Positions 16,925-26,398 are shown, numbered from the stretch's first letter. The stretch is 64,000 bases of DNA from Methanolobus bombayensis (GCF_017873415.1 NZ_JAGGKD010000004.1:248001-312000); one strand, 5' to 3'. Notes: generated from the letters alone by a model not told the origin. A program made the numbers and translations.

Positions 16925-18244
16925 TCAGAACTGGTCGCTGAACACATGTTCCAGTTTCACTTTAAGCCTCTCCTCAACACACTGATAACAATTCGCTGAC
17001 CAGAATGGTACATCAACAGCAGTAATTCTGATACATTCATCCGTACCACCTTGTTTAACAACAAAAGTACAATCCTCTGCCAGTTCTTCTGAAGTATTCG
17101 GATATATCAGTAAAACCTTCTCAGTACCTCTTCTGTAAGCATAGCTTACCATCTGATACATGTCAGCTTGAGAAATGCCTTTCTTTGAATCACTATTCTC
17201 CAGATCCCAGCGAGGTTTATATTTAGTATCAATAATTATTTGCTCGCCAGTTTCCTTATCAGTTAGCAGAATATCGTGCTGGAGATTGAAAGTTTTTGGA
17301 TCATCATGCAGGTAAAGATTTGACTTTTGAGCTTCCACTTTGAACTTGCCACTGAAATGTTTTCGAATAAAACCTGCTATGAACTCTTCAAAGATGAGTT
17401 CCATAGGAAACAACAGACTCCAATTCCTCATATCATAGTTCTCATGAGAATAAACCTGATTTTCCAATATCATACTACAGATATGGACTATCTCTTCATA
17501 ATCGCCATATATGGGAGATATTTGGAGACTCGAGAGCTGTTGGGATGAACATACCTGATCATCAACATCATCCAGCACAAAAATGATATCATTCAGCAAT
17601 CTCTGGGTTTCAGGGATTCTGGCTTTTGAAAGCAATAATCTGGTACAGTATTTAATTGTACGATTAAGTGAGTTATCAAACAGAAACGGTTCATAATCAC
17701 AATCTATCTGATGGTAGTTGCAATATGAAATTCGATTCACATAACGAGTGAAATTTATCCTTCCGCGTGGAGTCTGTAAAGCTTCAGATACTTCTTCATA
17801 AGCAGAGTAAGGCTGATTGCTTATAACCTCATGTATTTGATTTGCAAATAGGTATATGATAAGTTCTGGTAATTCGTATATATCACATTGATCAAGGAAA
17901 GCCTGATTGAATGGGAATTTTACTCTATTGCAGTAGCTGAACCAGTAGAACAAATGACGATGCATGAGCTCTCTGCTGATATCGCCATTATTTTTGAAGA
18001 TCTTAGGGAATATCTCGACCTTGAAGTCCTCAAAATGAATGAAGCCGATGTAGTTTCTTGCTCTGGCCAGTTCTCCATCAAATATCAAAAATGGCTGATA
18101 CTTATTTCTCTTTTTGAGAGAATCATCTTCCTTCTTAGGTGGCCAGACCTCTTTGTATTCTCTCCATAGGGAATACAAGTAAGATTCAAGAGAAACTCGG
18201 TCAGGAACCTTGACCTGCTCACCGTATTCAAATATCTCTTTCAT
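16925..18244 (-). CDS. mcrC: McrC, nuclease subunit of McrBC type IV restriction system
   Basis: This 439-residue protein lies directly downstream of mcrB (4-bp gap). The C-terminal half carries a PD-(D/E)xK nuclease core: HDILLTDKETGEQIIIDTKY, with Asp at ~324 and DTK at ~337-339. The N-terminal half matches the McrC specificity/partner region (YIGFIHFEDFKVEIFPKIF). In McrBC systems, McrB hexamers translocate on DNA containing modified cytosine and McrC cuts it. The family assignment is secure from the nuclease motif plus pairing with McrB. Confidence 0.9.
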   Translation of the reverse strand: MKEIFEYGEQVKVPDRVSLESYLYSLWREYKEVWPPKKEDDSLKKRNKYQPFLIFDGELARARNYIGFIHFEDFKVEIFPKIFKNNGDISRELMHRHLFYWFSYCNRVKFPFNQAFLDQCDIYELPELIIYLFANQIHEVISNQPYSAYEEVSEALQTPRGRINFTRYVNRISYCNYHQIDCDYEPFLFDNSLNRTIKYCTRLLLSKARIPETQRLLNDIIFVLDDVDDQVCSSQQLSSLQISPIYGDYEEIVHICSMILENQVYSHENYDMRNWSLLFPMELIFEEFIAGFIRKHFSGKFKVEAQKSNLYLHDDPKTFNLQHDILLTDKETGEQIIIDTKYKPRWDLENSDSKKGISQADMYQMVSYAYRRGTEKVLLIYPNTSEELAEDCTFVVKQGGTDECIRITAVDVPFWSANCYQCVEERLKVKLEHVFSDQF

Positions 18245-18248
18245 GAGT

Positions 18249-19919
18249 CTAGTGCTGTATTTGCCAGTCGTATTTCTCTATATCATATTTCACTGACCAG
18301 CTACTTCCTTTGAAGATATCCTCTACAATATCGGTTTTGCCTGAGAAGTATTCCATCAGAAGTGGTATCACTTTATTGTGCAGTACATCAGTTATACCTA
18401 TATTGTTCATGAAATATCCATGGCCTATAAGGTAATTAGTCGACTTCTTACGATCATATATTTCTTTATTTATGTGTCTGAGAATACTGCGTTCCTCATC
18501 CATCAGTAAACCATAATCAGGGAAATATCCAATGAACTCGAATCGTCTTCTTAGTGCAATGTCAATTAGTGCAATTGATTTGTCAGCAGTGTTCATGGTT
18601 CCTATAAGATAAAGATTCGGAGGCACTCCAAATACCTTGTCTTCATTTGGAATGTTAACCATAAGCTCATTCTTAGCTCCAATGCGCTTATCCTCTTCTA
18701 AAAGTGTAATCAATTCACCAAAGACCTTTGATATATTAGCTCGATTAATTTCGTCTATTATAAGAACATATCTTTTTAATGAAACCTCCGTCGCAGCTTC
18801 TTTTCCCAATTCCCATAATTCATTAACCAATGGATCAAAATAAGCCCTTCGACCACTATTAAGTTCTCTTATTCCTTCGTAAAGACCTTGGAGCGTATTG
18901 ATACTCAATTTATAAGTGTTATCAACGCGGTTTCTATAAACAATATAGCTATCATCAGGATTTACTTCCGTAATCCAAAATGATGATTTGCCACCTAATG
19001 TTTTGAGTTCAATTTCATCACCATTCTCAAGTGGTTCCATAAACTCGGAAAACACCTCCTCAAAAGGTCTAAGAGCATCTACGATATTCTGAGATTGTAA
19101 ATAGTTCTGCTCTGCTCTTTTACATAACTTGTAGAACACTCCTTCTGTTCTTTTAAATTTGAGATCTGAGCCATCTAGGTCTGGTCGGATACCTATCATG
19201 AAATCTTCATAACCGTAATTCTGGTGGAAGGTAACAAATTCTATTTGTCCTTCTTCTCGTAAAAAATCAAAAACGTCTTTATTTTCATCGTGGCTTGCAT
19301 TATTGCCAGTGATAATCTTGACTGCTTTATCAATGGTCTTGAATGTTTTCCCAGTACCAGGAGGACCATAAAGAATAATGTTGCATGGATGCTTTGGTAG
19401 TTCTGTTTCTTTTTTTACAAGTGGCACTTTATCGGACATGAATTTCACTCCAAAATAAGGTTTGAATAATATCTCATTAGCTTCATTCAGGTCTCTTGGA
19501 GTGATTTCTGTCAGTGTGCTGTTTCCACTTGGATAAATATCTTTTTTGTGTTTCTTCAAAGAATCTGGATAATTTTTGATAGCAGGTTTAATGTATTCTA
19601 CTTCCCTATATATCCATCCAGGTTCACCAGTAATATCTTCTGAAACATATTCCCACGAACCAGGCTTGACCTTAGCAATTGTGTAAACTTCATCCCCACC
19701 AACAGTGATGTATACATAATCGCCATCTTTGAGTGTATTTTTAAATCTCTCAGCCTGTCCTTTTTTGGTACTTTCATGAAGTACTATCCACTTATTTTGT
19801 TTTAATGTCTCTAGTATGTCAGCATATTTTTTGAGCTTAAAAGCACCATGTGACATTTTGTAGAGTCTTTGTTCCTCAAGAGGAATCTGTAATAATGTGT
19901 CTTGTAGTTCAGTTTCCAT
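18249..19919 (-). CDS. mcrB: McrB, GTPase/AAA+ motor of McrBC type IV restriction system
   Basis: This is a 556-residue protein. The AAA+ domain has Walker A GPPGTGKTFKTIDKA (~186), Walker B VLIIDEINRANISKVFGE (~382) and the McrB signature GTMNTADKSIALIDIALRRR (~440). The N-terminal ~120 residues (GDYVYITVGGDEVYTIAKVK...) look like an EVE/PUA-like beta-barrel that could read modified bases, replacing the usual McrB DNA-recognition domain. It ends in TAG just before the mcrC ATG. It recognises methylated or hypermodified DNA, which would complement the methyltransferase cassette upstream. Confidence 0.9.
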   Translation of the reverse strand: METELQDTLLQIPLEEQRLYKMSHGAFKLKKYADILETLKQNKWIVLHESTKKGQAERFKNTLKDGDYVYITVGGDEVYTIAKVKPGSWEYVSEDITGEPGWIYREVEYIKPAIKNYPDSLKKHKKDIYPSGNSTLTEITPRDLNEANEILFKPYFGVKFMSDKVPLVKKETELPKHPCNIILYGPPGTGKTFKTIDKAVKIITGNNASHDENKDVFDFLREEGQIEFVTFHQNYGYEDFMIGIRPDLDGSDLKFKRTEGVFYKLCKRAEQNYLQSQNIVDALRPFEEVFSEFMEPLENGDEIELKTLGGKSSFWITEVNPDDSYIVYRNRVDNTYKLSINTLQGLYEGIRELNSGRRAYFDPLVNELWELGKEAATEVSLKRYVLIIDEINRANISKVFGELITLLEEDKRIGAKNELMVNIPNEDKVFGVPPNLYLIGTMNTADKSIALIDIALRRRFEFIGYFPDYGLLMDEERSILRHINKEIYDRKKSTNYLIGHGYFMNNIGITDVLHNKVIPLLMEYFSGKTDIVEDIFKGSSWSVKYDIEKYDWQIQH

Positions 19920-20561
19920 ATGTATACATTCCTTTTAACCTGTGAAACTGCAATTCTAATATTTTCTGTAATGTAATTGATAAACACATTTAAATTATTT
20001 AAAATTTTCAAATTATGTGTGGTCAAAATTGTAGACAATGTAGATATACAAAAATTGTAGACACTTGGGTAAAGAGAAATCCACCAACCTGCACAGGAAT
20101 GGATAATCTATAGATTGTACATTGCACAGTATGGCATAATATCATTATTTCTGAAAGAGGATTAGATTCAATTAGAAGGCTACATCAAATAGAATCTCTT
20201 TCGTAATGCTCATCTATATAAACTGGCTGAACTGAAAAGAGATGTTCAGCCTATTTACATAAGATGAAAAATACATCTGATACAGTTCAGTTGAACATTG
20301 AATTGTATTAGCACAGCATCATTACTCCGTAATAATGTCTGCGGCTAACGTCGCCGATGGCTCATATTTAACAGAAGATGGGTATTTTAAGATGTTCGAT
20401 AACTTGATGATTTCAAAGATGTTATAAACAATGCCGACTTTTCTTAAGATGTGGCATTTCTTATGATGGTCAAAAAAGTCACTAACCCTTTGACCAATCA
20501 GCCTGTCATACCATATTTCTTAATAATACTTGGTAAATCTATATTGTGGTGGGGGTAAACA
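19920..20561. repeat. Gene-free stretch carrying copy X of a degenerate repeat and two GTAGACA units
   Basis: This lies between divergent mcrB and the 174-aa gene. At 20031-20037 and 20057-20063 are GTAGACA units, with a variant at 20040. From about 20155 to 20375 the sequence matches, with drift, stretches at 23165-23365 and 22176-22290. Shared landmarks include ATGAAAAATACATCTGATAC and TGAACATTGAATTGTATTA. Read on the minus strand the repeats contain the same broken coding remnant (…LAADIITE). It looks like a decayed gene or mobile-element end, not a functional gene. Confidence 0.55.
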
Positions 20562-21086
20562 ATGAGCAAAGCAATTTTATTTTCGCAGAGAAGATGGAAC
20601 AATAATTTTGAGCCTGCAAAAGATACAATTGAAGAATACAAGATTCTCTTGGAAGAACAAGGGTCAGTTGTGTGGCCACAATGGAAAATTGGCAAAGAAA
20701 GAGCATCTGAAGATGTACCTTTTCAGCACAAGGATATCAAAGTAGGATATGTCCATTCTTCAAAATTCCATAGAAGAGTGGATGGAATTGAAGAACCTTA
20801 TATGGGTAAAGTTGGACACAAAATAAATATCGAATGGATAAAAGATGGGAGTGAACTGACTCCTGATGACCGAGAGCTTATAATGAAACGTGGAGATAAA
20901 CCTCTTCCACTTTATGATTATGAAAATAAAGAATTTAGTGAATATTTTACAGCAAAGGTCTTTTGGATGAAAGTGACTGAAATAAATGAAATAAATCCGA
21001 TTAGCCCTACTACTTTTTCTAAATATTATACCAATAAGAATCTTAAAAGGCCACCAATTCAGTATGCAATTGTGAATGAGCAATAA
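20562..21086 (+). CDS. Unrecognised 174-residue protein paired with the JAB protease gene
   Basis: ATG at 20562 follows a G-rich ribosome site (GGGGGT). The protein is soluble, aromatic-rich and beta-looking (SVVWPQWKIG, GYVHSSKFHRRVDG, YFTAKVFWMKVTEI). It has no cysteines and no nucleotide-binding motif. The pattern of short aromatic strands makes a PUA/EVE/ASCH-like fold conceivable, but I cannot assign it. It lies 50 bp upstream of the JAB-domain gene on the same strand, suggesting a two-gene unit. The neighbourhood is a defence island, and it is divergent from McrBC. Confidence 0.65.
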   Translation: MSKAILFSQRRWNNNFEPAKDTIEEYKILLEEQGSVVWPQWKIGKERASEDVPFQHKDIKVGYVHSSKFHRRVDGIEEPYMGKVGHKINIEWIKDGSELTPDDRELIMKRGDKPLPLYDYENKEFSEYFTAKVFWMKVTEINEINPISPTTFSKYYTNKNLKRPPIQYAIVNEQ

Positions 21087-21136
21087 AAGAGATTTTATGA
21101 AAATATTGTTTTGATATTTTGTGAGGAGGTTATTTT

Positions 21137-21751
21137 ATGGATATATGGGAAAAAAAGGTCTTAATTGACTTCGGATGTTTTGCTAATATGATATGTGCTT
21201 CTATTGAATCTTATGATACAGAAACATTCGGATTAATAGGTGGCGAAAATAAGAAAAATGGTTTAAGATTGATGACTGCACCTCCGTTGTTATCTGCAGA
21301 ACAAGGTGAAGATTTCGTGGACTATTTGGCCTGTCCTGAGAAATACGAACTTGCAAAAGCACTGATAGATGATTTAGGACTATGGTTAGTAGGGGATTAC
21401 CATAGTCATCCAAATGCAATTGCCCATCCTTCTGAAGATGATTTAATTACTTGTTTGAATGATATAAAAACAGTAAGGGAACAGAATATTTCTACATTTG
21501 ACTGGTGGCTTCAGTTGATAATATCTATTGAAAGAAAAGATTATAAAAGAAATTTCAAACCAGTTTTTATTTTTGATGACGATGATGATGAAATCCAAGT
21601 AACTGTGAAGCGTGGCAAGGTTGGTTGGAAAATACATATTATGGGACATTGGTGCAGATTAGAAGAACTGAAAGAAGGGGATTGGTGTCAAAGAAAAGAT
21701 GCAAAACTTAGTTTAAATAAAAAAACATATCCTAGTAGTTGGGAGTTCTAA
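21137..21751 (+). CDS. JAB/MPN (JAMM) metalloprotease-like protein
   Basis: This 204-residue protein contains a full JAMM zinc-protease signature. Glu lies in TETFGLIGGE (~residues 30-38), and HSHPNAIAHPSEDD follows near 95-108, that is HxH-x7-S-x2-D. In prokaryotes JAB domains remove ubiquitin-like tags or cleave C-terminal tails, and in several defence systems they work with E1/E2-like proteins. No E1 or ubiquitin-like gene is visible here, and the only partner is the unknown 174-aa protein upstream. The start has a strong GAGGAGG site at 21123-21129. It has ~45 residues after the catalytic core. Confidence 0.82.
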   Translation: MDIWEKKVLIDFGCFANMICASIESYDTETFGLIGGENKKNGLRLMTAPPLLSAEQGEDFVDYLACPEKYELAKALIDDLGLWLVGDYHSHPNAIAHPSEDDLITCLNDIKTVREQNISTFDWWLQLIISIERKDYKRNFKPVFIFDDDDDEIQVTVKRGKVGWKIHIMGHWCRLEELKEGDWCQRKDAKLSLNKKTYPSSWEF

Positions 21752-22175
21752 AAATATCTACAATAAATGAGTGAGCGATACAGTATAGATATTTCTAGTT
21801 CATGTCAAATGATTTGAAAAGCGTTTTAATACAAATCCTATTTACAGCTAGATATTGAATACTTGGTGATGCCTGAATGCTTGTATATGATTCTCAAAAT
21901 GTTGACATGCTGTATCATATGTTCCCCCAAGCACATGCATTTCCTAGAATGATGATTTTCAGTACAATGTCAGCATGCAGATTACTTGATTGTGTTTCAA
22001 TAAAGTCTTGTACGCCGTAAGATGTTAATGCAGAGGTTCTTTGTAATTTTCGATATTCGTTAATTCTATCGTATAGCTCTTTTTCAGTTGTAATTGGTAT
22101 TTCATTCATGCAAAATGGTATGTTTTCAGTATATATGCTGATGTACCAAGTGGGGTGAAAGTGAAAAGAAAAGTT

Positions 22176-22290
22176 CGTTCTATTACATGATGAAAAATAC
22201 ATATGATACAGTTCAGCTGAACATTGAACAGTATCAACTCAGCAGATGCCATTCTGTAATAGAGTCTGCAGCCAACATCGCCAACGCCTC
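22176..22290. repeat. Degenerate repeat copy Z
   Basis: This matches copies X (about 20255-20360) and Y (about 23252-23352). Shared blocks are GATGAAAAATACAT, GTTCAGCTGAACATTGAA and a 3' block around GCC(A/T)ACATCGCC. In this copy the minus strand stays open into an ORF at 22234-22452, so it is the best-preserved version of the underlying coding remnant. Confidence 0.55.
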
Positions 22291-23036
22291 TCCAATTTGT
22301 TTAAATCTATGTACAGTCATCCAGTGTAATTTTTCATATTTCAGATGTTCAACTGCAGAACCTTTAACATGTTCAATATTCTGACAACTCCATGCAAAGT
22401 ATTTTAATATCCAAGCCCATACCACTAACAGGGATGCTATTAAAGCAGCCACAATTTCTGCAAGGGTGATTTGCAGTTGGAAATTGGAAGACGAAATCGC
22501 CCTTGCTTATTAGCAATAAGCCACCACCAGTTCAGCTAATTTTACATCATCACCCACATAGGAAAGATGAAAAATGAAAATGCTTCACAGGATAGTGGAA
22601 AATCTATAGATGCTGTTGCTCACATATGTGCGGACGATATTCATTTTACATGGGAACTAAGTAAAAATAGAAATTTAAATTCCATACTTATTATTGTCAT
22701 AAATAATGACATGTGTATAAACAAAAAGGGGTAGATACAAGTGGGAATGAGTAATGGCTTTTTAGCTCCATCTAAGCCATTACTCAACAATTATAATTCA
22801 GTCAATCCAAAATCCCTTGGATGTTGTCCTTCATGAACACAAATGATCAGATGCTTGACATCAAACTACAGGAAAATCATAGTAGTCAGACACATCGATA
22901 ACTATTCAGTGACCTGCCTGCAGGAGAAGTATCAACCATTATTGAGTGTGATTTTACATTGAAATAGTTTGAGAGGTAAATTGCCAATGTAACTTGGATG
23001 ATGGCTTCAATATGTCACCATATATTAGATATTGTT

Positions 23037-23090
23037 GTAGACACTTTGTAGACACTTTGTAGACACTTTCTGTAGACAAGTTTGTAGACA
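23037..23090. repeat. Iteron array: five GTAGACA units
   Basis: GTAGACA occurs at 23037, 23048, 23059, 23072 and 23084, spaced 11, 11, 13 and 12 bp, about one helical turn. The first three are exact tandem TTGTAGACACT units. Spacing on one DNA face is typical of cooperative protein-binding sites such as replication iterons, transposase ends or partition sites. Two more units occur at 20031 and 20057, upstream of a related repeat copy. Confidence 0.7.
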
Positions 23091-23164
23091 TGGGCAAAAT
23101 AAGAAATTAAATTTAAATCCGCATAGGGAATGTACAATCTATAGATTTATTTTGAAAAAATGGA

Positions 23165-23365
23165 TAAGATCTCAATTAGAGGGTTACATCAAATATAGTC
23201 TCTTTAGGAAAGTTTCATTTGATATAAACGAAATGAAAAGTTCATCCTATTTACATAAGATGAAAAATACATCTGATGTAGTTCAGCTGAACATTGAATT
23301 GTATTAACTCAGCATCATCACTCTGTAATGGTGTTTGTGGCTAACATCGCCTATGGTTTATATTT
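23165..23365. repeat. Degenerate repeat copy Y
   Basis: This follows the iteron array just as copy X follows GTAGACA units at 20031-20063. Landmarks shared with X include ATCTATAGATT upstream, TTACATAAGATGAAAAATAC and TGAACATTGAATTGTATTA. The order of landmarks is the same in both copies, so iterons and repeat moved as one ~330-bp unit. Confidence 0.55.
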
Positions 23366-23776
23366 CAAGGTAATGCTTGTTTTTCAGGATGTAATTGAAC
23401 CCGCATAATGTAACGAGACCTCTATAGGTGTTTCAGATCCTGTTCATACAGGTTAAATATCGATAGACCACATGGAACAATTACAATACAATACATGCGC
23501 TACAGGATTCAACCCATCTCAATTCCTATATAATCCATATGTCCATGGATACATAGGATAATAATTTCCTATAGATGCTTCCTACTTTACTATAAGCATG
23601 ACTAATTGAAGAAGGAATAATTGATGAGAAATCTACTCTTGAAAATGAAACCACATAATAGACATCTAACATTGCATTTGAATTCACTTCTTTGACATTT
23701 ATGGATGTTATTTCAGTGCTATTGCTGTTCAATAATTTGAATCGATAAAAAGGATTTAAATTTCAGTAAAGTATTA

Positions 23777-24412
23777 TTACTTCCCAAAATAAAATGTTAC
23801 AAAATCACTTGTATCTGAAAAATCATTCGAGTCACATCCATTCAAATATTTCTGTTCAATCGATTTAAAATCACTAAATGTTGATGGATCATAAGGCTCT
23901 TTGGCATGCGAATTACTCTTTTTTTCCAGTTTTTTTCTTTTTAAATAAATAATATGTTCCTGTTTCAACCAAATAACAATTTCAAGAAACATTAACATCA
24001 TAATTTTTTCACCAGATGGATTTTTTGAACATACATAGTCAACTAATTTTAACAACTCTTTTGGATAAATATACTTCAATGTTCGAATTAAAGAGTCGAA
24101 ATTTTCTTCTCTCACCACGGATATTATATTATTGACTAAACAACTGTCGACTGTATTTACTTTAGTATACTCGTTTTTTAAGAATTCACCATCAAAAACG
24201 TTTGCTAGGTTAGTGATTTCGATGTTCTCTATTCCATATTTTTCATTAATTTTTGCAGTTATAATTGACTTGCTTGCAGGCGAAACATATATATCATTAT
24301 ATAAATCCCAATCATCCAAACTTACACTATTGCGTATTTTGACACTACATGATCTTAAGATCTCTTCGTCGGTAATTCTAATTCCTCCTATAAATTGCAG
24401 AAAAAAAAGCAA
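23777..24412 (-). CDS. Unrecognised soluble protein, second gene of a membrane/soluble pair
   Basis: This protein of up to 211 residues has a predominantly helical, polar sequence and a Ser/Asp-rich C-terminus (CDSNDFSDTSDFVTFYFGK). No known motif is seen. The ATG at 24412 makes it overlap the upstream membrane gene by 25 bp. A much better ribosome site (AGGAGG, around 24381-24386 on the minus strand) sits seven bases before an ATT codon at 24374-24376, which would give a protein beginning at TDEEILRS. The true start is therefore doubtful. Tight overlap suggests co-translation with the membrane protein, possibly as a regulator or antitoxin-like partner. Confidence 0.6.
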   Translation of the reverse strand: MLFFLQFIGGIRITDEEILRSCSVKIRNSVSLDDWDLYNDIYVSPASKSIITAKINEKYGIENIEITNLANVFDGEFLKNEYTKVNTVDSCLVNNIISVVREENFDSLIRTLKYIYPKELLKLVDYVCSKNPSGEKIMMLMFLEIVIWLKQEHIIYLKRKKLEKKSNSHAKEPYDPSTFSDFKSIEQKYLNGCDSNDFSDTSDFVTFYFGK

Positions 24413-24954
24413 TAAATAAAAATGATATTTGTGGAGAGTCCAACCACTAAAAACAAGAAACTTAGTTTAATCCATTTCACTTTATCATCATTATTATCCA
24501 TATTTATTTTTGTCTTTTCAACAATTAGCCTATATAATGAAATGATGAGCGCAAGTTCACATAAGTCCTTTTTAACGTACTCTTCCATGAATTGATCAGA
24601 GTTAGGAACAATATTCCACGATTTAAAGTAATATCCTTTTAGAGCAACAATTATTGATAAAAATATAAATACAACACCTAAGAAAAACAGATAGCACAAA
24701 AGATTAGGTCCTTGTGTTTTTTCAAGAAGTAAGGCACCAAATCCAGCCTGCAAAGTAAGTATTATTCCTGCAAAGCTAATTATGTTTAATGCTTTTCCAT
24801 CAAGTATTTTTGTTCTTTCCAATTCGACATTAAAACGGTCAGAAAATACTTGATAGATAAAACGATTTTTACTGTGCAATGCTTCTATCTTTCTATTTTC
24901 TGAATTGGAATACATTTCAACTTCTTCAAAATGCTCTCCCATGCTCCTTCCCAT
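24388..24954 (-). CDS. Small membrane protein with three predicted transmembrane segments
   Basis: Of 188 residues, the N-terminal ~50 are cytosolic and charged. Hydrophobic segments follow at about residues 56-77 (LNIISFAGIILTLQAGFGALLL), 84-107 (LLCYLFFLGVVFIFLSIIVAL) and 163-186. The layout of a soluble N-terminus and paired helices with a short loop resembles SLATT/2TM-type effectors that sit in prokaryotic defence islands, but I cannot prove that relation. It ends in TAG inside the next gene's reading frame. No signal peptide is seen. Confidence 0.6.
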   Translation of the reverse strand: MGRSMGEHFEEVEMYSNSENRKIEALHSKNRFIYQVFSDRFNVELERTKILDGKALNIISFAGIILTLQAGFGALLLEKTQGPNLLCYLFFLGVVFIFLSIIVALKGYYFKSWNIVPNSDQFMEEYVKKDLCELALIISLYRLIVEKTKINMDNNDDKVKWIKLSFLFLVVGLSTNIIFIYCFFFCNL

Positions 24955-25435
24955 ATAAAACTAGAAGTTACAAGTATATGAATTTATTTGACTATAATCC
25001 ACAAATTGTGTTAACTGAGATTAATTCATTCATCTCTAATTTCGGTTCTGTAGAAATCCTCTTAAGACCCATAGAAAAACCAGTCTCAGGGATAATCGAT
25101 AGAATTCATGACGCAACATGAATTTGATCCTACAGATTCATACGATGATGGCTTATATAAAATAATTCTGTAAAAGCATATACTAAAGTCATGCCTATCA
25201 GGAAAATCCCCGAATATATCCTGCAATAGCCAAATCCACTCATTGATTTATTTTCAACTACAAGAGTGACCACTCTAGCATTCAGATAGTTTTATAATTT
25301 TGCGATTATATGAATTTTTTTAGAAGTTGAACCATTATCAGTAGGGATTATTTTAGTTATTATTTATTTATTTAAAATACCATTTTTCGTAAAAAATCCC
25401 TGTTTATTAATGTGTACTTATTATATAGTATCAAT
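24955..25435. other. Divergent intergenic region without a supported gene
   Basis: This lies between the minus-strand membrane gene and the plus-strand helicase. Frames are broken by stops. A very AT-rich stretch at about 25350-25390 (TTATTTATTTATTTAAAAT) could hold the helicase promoter TATA element. I see nothing else specific. Confidence 0.4.
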
Positions 25436-26398
25436 ATGAAGAAGCCTAATGATACTAAAGAGGAATTGGATGTTCTGCTTAAAATACCTTATCCTTTCTC
25501 GGCTGAACAAGCAAATGCCGTTATCCTATGTGTAAAATATCTCCAACTCATAGCAGGACCTGGTGCAGGAAAAACTGAAGTTATGGTACGAAGGGTACTT
25601 TACTTAATCCTATGCCTACAAGTACCAGCTGAATTAATTACGATTATTGCATTTACAAATAAAAATGTTGAATCTATAAAATCTACTATATATAAGCGCG
25701 CAGAATCTTATGGTGACAGCACTCTCATGGAGAAAGTAAATCGTCTTAACATCCACACAATTCATTCTTTATGTAAAAAAATAGTTCAAGAATTTGCTGG
25801 TTATGGGGATTTTGATGTGTTCCCTCCTGAAAGAGAGCTTCCATTGTTAATGCGAAAAGGAATTGATTTTGGAATCCAGTATCTTCCACCATTACCATCT
25901 AAACCTAAACCATGGAAGTGGATTCTCTTCTTGGATACTGTTTCATTGATTGAAAATGAAATGATGGATTTTAAGGAGCTAAAAATAGCTAATCCATTAT
26001 TCATGGATAAAATGGAAAATTACTATCGTTTCCTTGAGAAGCATCGATTTATGACCCACTCAATGATGACAAGAAAGGCAATTGAATATCTTGAACGGGA
26101 AGATTCCATTAAACCAGATATCAAGTACCTGATGGTTGATGAATACCAGGATATTAACCCTGCCCAGGATAAATTGATTCGTCTACTTTCAAAAGATGCA
26201 GATTTAACCGTTGTAGGCGATCCATTCCAGACAATTTATCAGTGGAGAGGTTCAGATAGATCCTTTTTTGAGAATTTTTCTGAGACTTATCCTTCTTCTA
26301 TAACCCTCAAATTGGAAAATAACTATAGGTCGAGGGGGGATATTGTCGGATTCATCAATGATGTCAAAAGTACGATCATATTTTCACCTGACAAATAA
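25436..26398 (+). CDS. UvrD-type helicase, N-terminal half of a split helicase-nuclease gene
   Basis: This is 320 residues from ATG 25436 (a GTG at 25412 would add eight). It has the SF1A Q-motif region (FSAEQANAV), Walker A GPGAGKTEV (~41), motif II DEYQDINPAQDKLI (~236), motif III GDPFQTIYQWRG (~262) and motif IV NYRS (~298). It stops at TAA just after motif IV. The remaining motifs V-VI and a nuclease domain are in the next ORF, in another frame. Alone it cannot be a complete helicase. Either the two halves assemble or the gene is broken by the insertion described at 26393-26483. Confidence 0.85.
   Translation: MKKPNDTKEELDVLLKIPYPFSAEQANAVILCVKYLQLIAGPGAGKTEVMVRRVLYLILCLQVPAELITIIAFTNKNVESIKSTIYKRAESYGDSTLMEKVNRLNIHTIHSLCKKIVQEFAGYGDFDVFPPERELPLLMRKGIDFGIQYLPPLPSKPKPWKWILFLDTVSLIENEMMDFKELKIANPLFMDKMENYYRFLEKHRFMTHSMMTRKAIEYLEREDSIKPDIKYLMVDEYQDINPAQDKLIRLLSKDADLTVVGDPFQTIYQWRGSDRSFFENFSETYPSSITLKLENNYRSRGDIVGFINDVKSTIIFSPDK

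Larger units (their letters stand above)
21752..23776. other. Two-kilobase gene-free decayed region
   Basis: I see no intact gene here. On the minus strand, 21915-22202 and 22234-22452 are short open frames with protein-like composition. The first contains MNEIPITTEKELYDRINEY and the second MTVHRFKQIGEALAMLAAD, but they overlap repeat copies and lack ribosome sites, so I read them as remnants. A 200-bp repeat copy lies at 23165-23365 and a shorter copy at 22176-22290. An iteron array is at 23037-23090. The rest has many stops in all frames. Confidence 0.6.

Noticed and set aside
21915-22202. Minus-strand 95-codon ORF as a real gene
   Set aside because: No ribosome site, start lies in a degenerate repeat copy, and the surroundings are decayed. 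Kept only as a possible remnant.
23037-23090. GTAGACA units considered as a CRISPR array
   Set aside because: Units are 7-11 bp with 4-6 bp between them; there are no spacers of CRISPR length and no cas genes.
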